From: DATCVA01 sp036567205 | GTDB taxonomy: Bacteria; Pseudomonadota; Gammaproteobacteria; Burkholderiales; Burkholderiaceae_B | Length of the DNA stretch: 6,788 nucleotides | Reading direction: 5' to 3' | Assembly: GCA_036567205.1 (NCBI GenBank) | Contig: DATCVA010000148.1 | Location: forward strand, 1 to 6,788 | In this document: piece by piece, positions 5,664-6,788 of the stretch | Layout of the letters: every line of letters starts with the position of its first letter | Numbering within the stretch: the first letter of the stretch is position 1 | The notes under the pieces: model-generated | Databases searched by the model: none | What the model saw: only the letters and a program-made list of their open reading frames with translations | Told to the model about the DNA's origin: nothing | Made by a program: the position numbers and the translations under genes

Positions 5664-6788
5664 TTACCGCGTTGGCAGTCCCGTACCCTTGAAGTTAGCC
5701 TTCTTGAGCAGCGAGTCATACTGGTGAGACATCAGGTAGGCTTGCGCCTGCGCCATAAAGTCCATAGTCACCACTACAATAATTAACAGAGAAGTACCAC
5801 CGAAATAAAACGGTACGTTCCAGCGCATTTGCATAAACTCGGGCAACAAACAAACCAAGGTAATGTAAATAGCGCCTGCCAGGGTTAAACGCATCAGGAT
5901 CTTGTCGACATACCGCGACGTTTGCTCACCTGGGCGTATACCCGGAACGAATGCACCGCTTTTCTTCAAGTTATCCGCGGTCTCACGGCTGTTAAACACC
6001 AGGGCCGTGTAGAAAAAGCAGAAGAAAATGATTAAAGCTGAAAACAACGTAATGTATAAAGGCTGGCCGGGCGATAAAGCCGCTGCCAAGTCACCCAACC
6101 AACGCATGTTCGGGTTACTGGAAAACCAGCTTGTAACTGTAGCAGGCAGCAAAATAATCGATGAAGCGAAAATAGGAGGAATAACGCCTGCCATGTTCAG
6201 CTTGAGCGGCAAATGCGAACTTTGCCCACCGTAAATTTTGTTGCCAACCTGGCGTTTAGCGTAATTAACCGTAATACGGCGCTGCCCGCGTTCAACGAAG
6301 ACTACAAAGTAGGTAACTGCGACTGCCAGCACCAGAATGAACAGTGCCGATAAAACAGACATCGAGTCAGTGCGAACCAAATCGAGCATGCCTGCCAGCG
6401 CGCTTGGCAACCCGGCAACAATACCTGCAAAAATCAGGATTGAAATACCGTTGCCCAAACCACGTTCGGTAATCTGCTCACCCAACCACATAATAAACAT
6501 GGTTCCGGTAATTAGCGTAACGATCGTCGTAAAGCGGAACAACATACCAGGATCGATAACCAATCCAGGTTGCGACTCAAGTGCGACGGAAATTCCGACT
6601 GCTTGAATTAACGCCAGGAACACCGTGCCGTAGCGGGTGTACTGGGTAATCTTGCGCCGTCCGGACTCACCTTCTTTCTTGATCGCTTCCAGGGTTGGCA
6701 CCACGACCGCCATCAATTGCATGATAATTGACGCGGAAATGTACGGCATGATCCCGAGGGCGAAGACCGAAAATCGTTCCAGCGCCCC
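5664..6788 (-). CDS. secY: Protein translocase subunit SecY (partial, N-terminus off the right edge)
   Basis: SecY is the pore-forming subunit of the SecYEG inner-membrane channel that exports unfolded proteins with SecA and inserts membrane proteins. The frame is open to the window edge, so the ATG at 6749 is internal. The 374 residues present begin GALERFSVFALGIMPYISAS, a conserved stretch of transmembrane segment 2, and end in LPTR before TAA. About 65-70 N-terminal residues, including the first membrane segment, are missing by comparison with the 443 of E. coli. About eight to nine hydrophobic segments can be seen. The two large cytoplasmic loops that bind the ribosome and SecA are conserved (ERGQRRITVNYAKRQ and SRETADNLKKSGAFVPGIRPG). 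The gene leads into infA after 14 bp. Confidence 0.97.
   Translation of the reverse strand, partial: GALERFSVFALGIMPYISASIIMQLMAVVVPTLEAIKKEGESGRRKITQYTRYGTVFLALIQAVGISVALESQPGLVIDPGMLFRFTTIVTLITGTMFIMWLGEQITERGLGNGISILIFAGIVAGLPSALAGMLDLVRTDSMSVLSALFILVLAVAVTYFVVFVERGQRRITVNYAKRQVGNKIYGGQSSHLPLKLNMAGVIPPIFASSIILLPATVTSWFSSNPNMRWLGDLAAALSPGQPLYITLFSALIIFFCFFYTALVFNSRETADNLKKSGAFVPGIRPGEQTSRYVDKILMRLTLAGAIYITLVCLLPEFMQMRWNVPFYFGGTSLLIIVVVTMDFMAQAQAYLMSHQYDSLLKKANFKGTGLPTR

Overview
The window is a chromosomal core segment of a betaproteobacterium. Every gene I can support is on the minus strand, so transcription runs from high to low coordinates. RpoA, RpsD and the 37-residue zinc-type RpmJ read like Burkholderiales proteins, and the order secY-infA-rpmJ-rpsM-rpsK-rpsD-rpoA-rplQ is typical of that order. 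I infer an Alcaligenaceae/Bordetella-like host. This comes from remembered family sequences, not a database search.

Region 1 (6788 down to 2107) is the end of the spc block joined to the alpha block: secY (5' end off the window), infA, rpmJ, rpsM, rpsK, rpsD, rpoA and rplQ. The first six genes are tightly packed, with gaps of 11 to 35 bp. The packing then loosens. A 151-bp spacer before rpoA holds a strong perfect hairpin. A 197-bp spacer before rplQ holds further hairpins and a possible internal promoter. A hairpin terminator follows rplQ. These genes encode the SecYEG channel core, initiation factor IF-1, five ribosomal proteins (L36, S13, S11, S4, L17) and the RNA polymerase alpha subunit.

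Region 2 (2106 to 1869) is a 238-bp intergenic stretch. It carries the terminator and, almost abutting it, a roughly 104-bp imperfect inverted repeat with a nested inner stem. No gene explains this repeat.

Region 3 (1868 down to 1) is cutA, then dsbD, which runs off the left edge. The pair is also adjacent in E. coli. DsbD carries electrons across the inner membrane to the periplasm. The part present holds the signal sequence, the N-terminal periplasmic domain and most of the membrane domain, with four of the six redox cysteines visible.

The gene content is ordinary and I found no new multi-gene system. The points worth a second look are non-coding or concern start codons: the inverted-repeat element, the two structured spacers, the TTG start of rpsD, and the lack of room for an E. 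coli-style S4 leader before rpsM.
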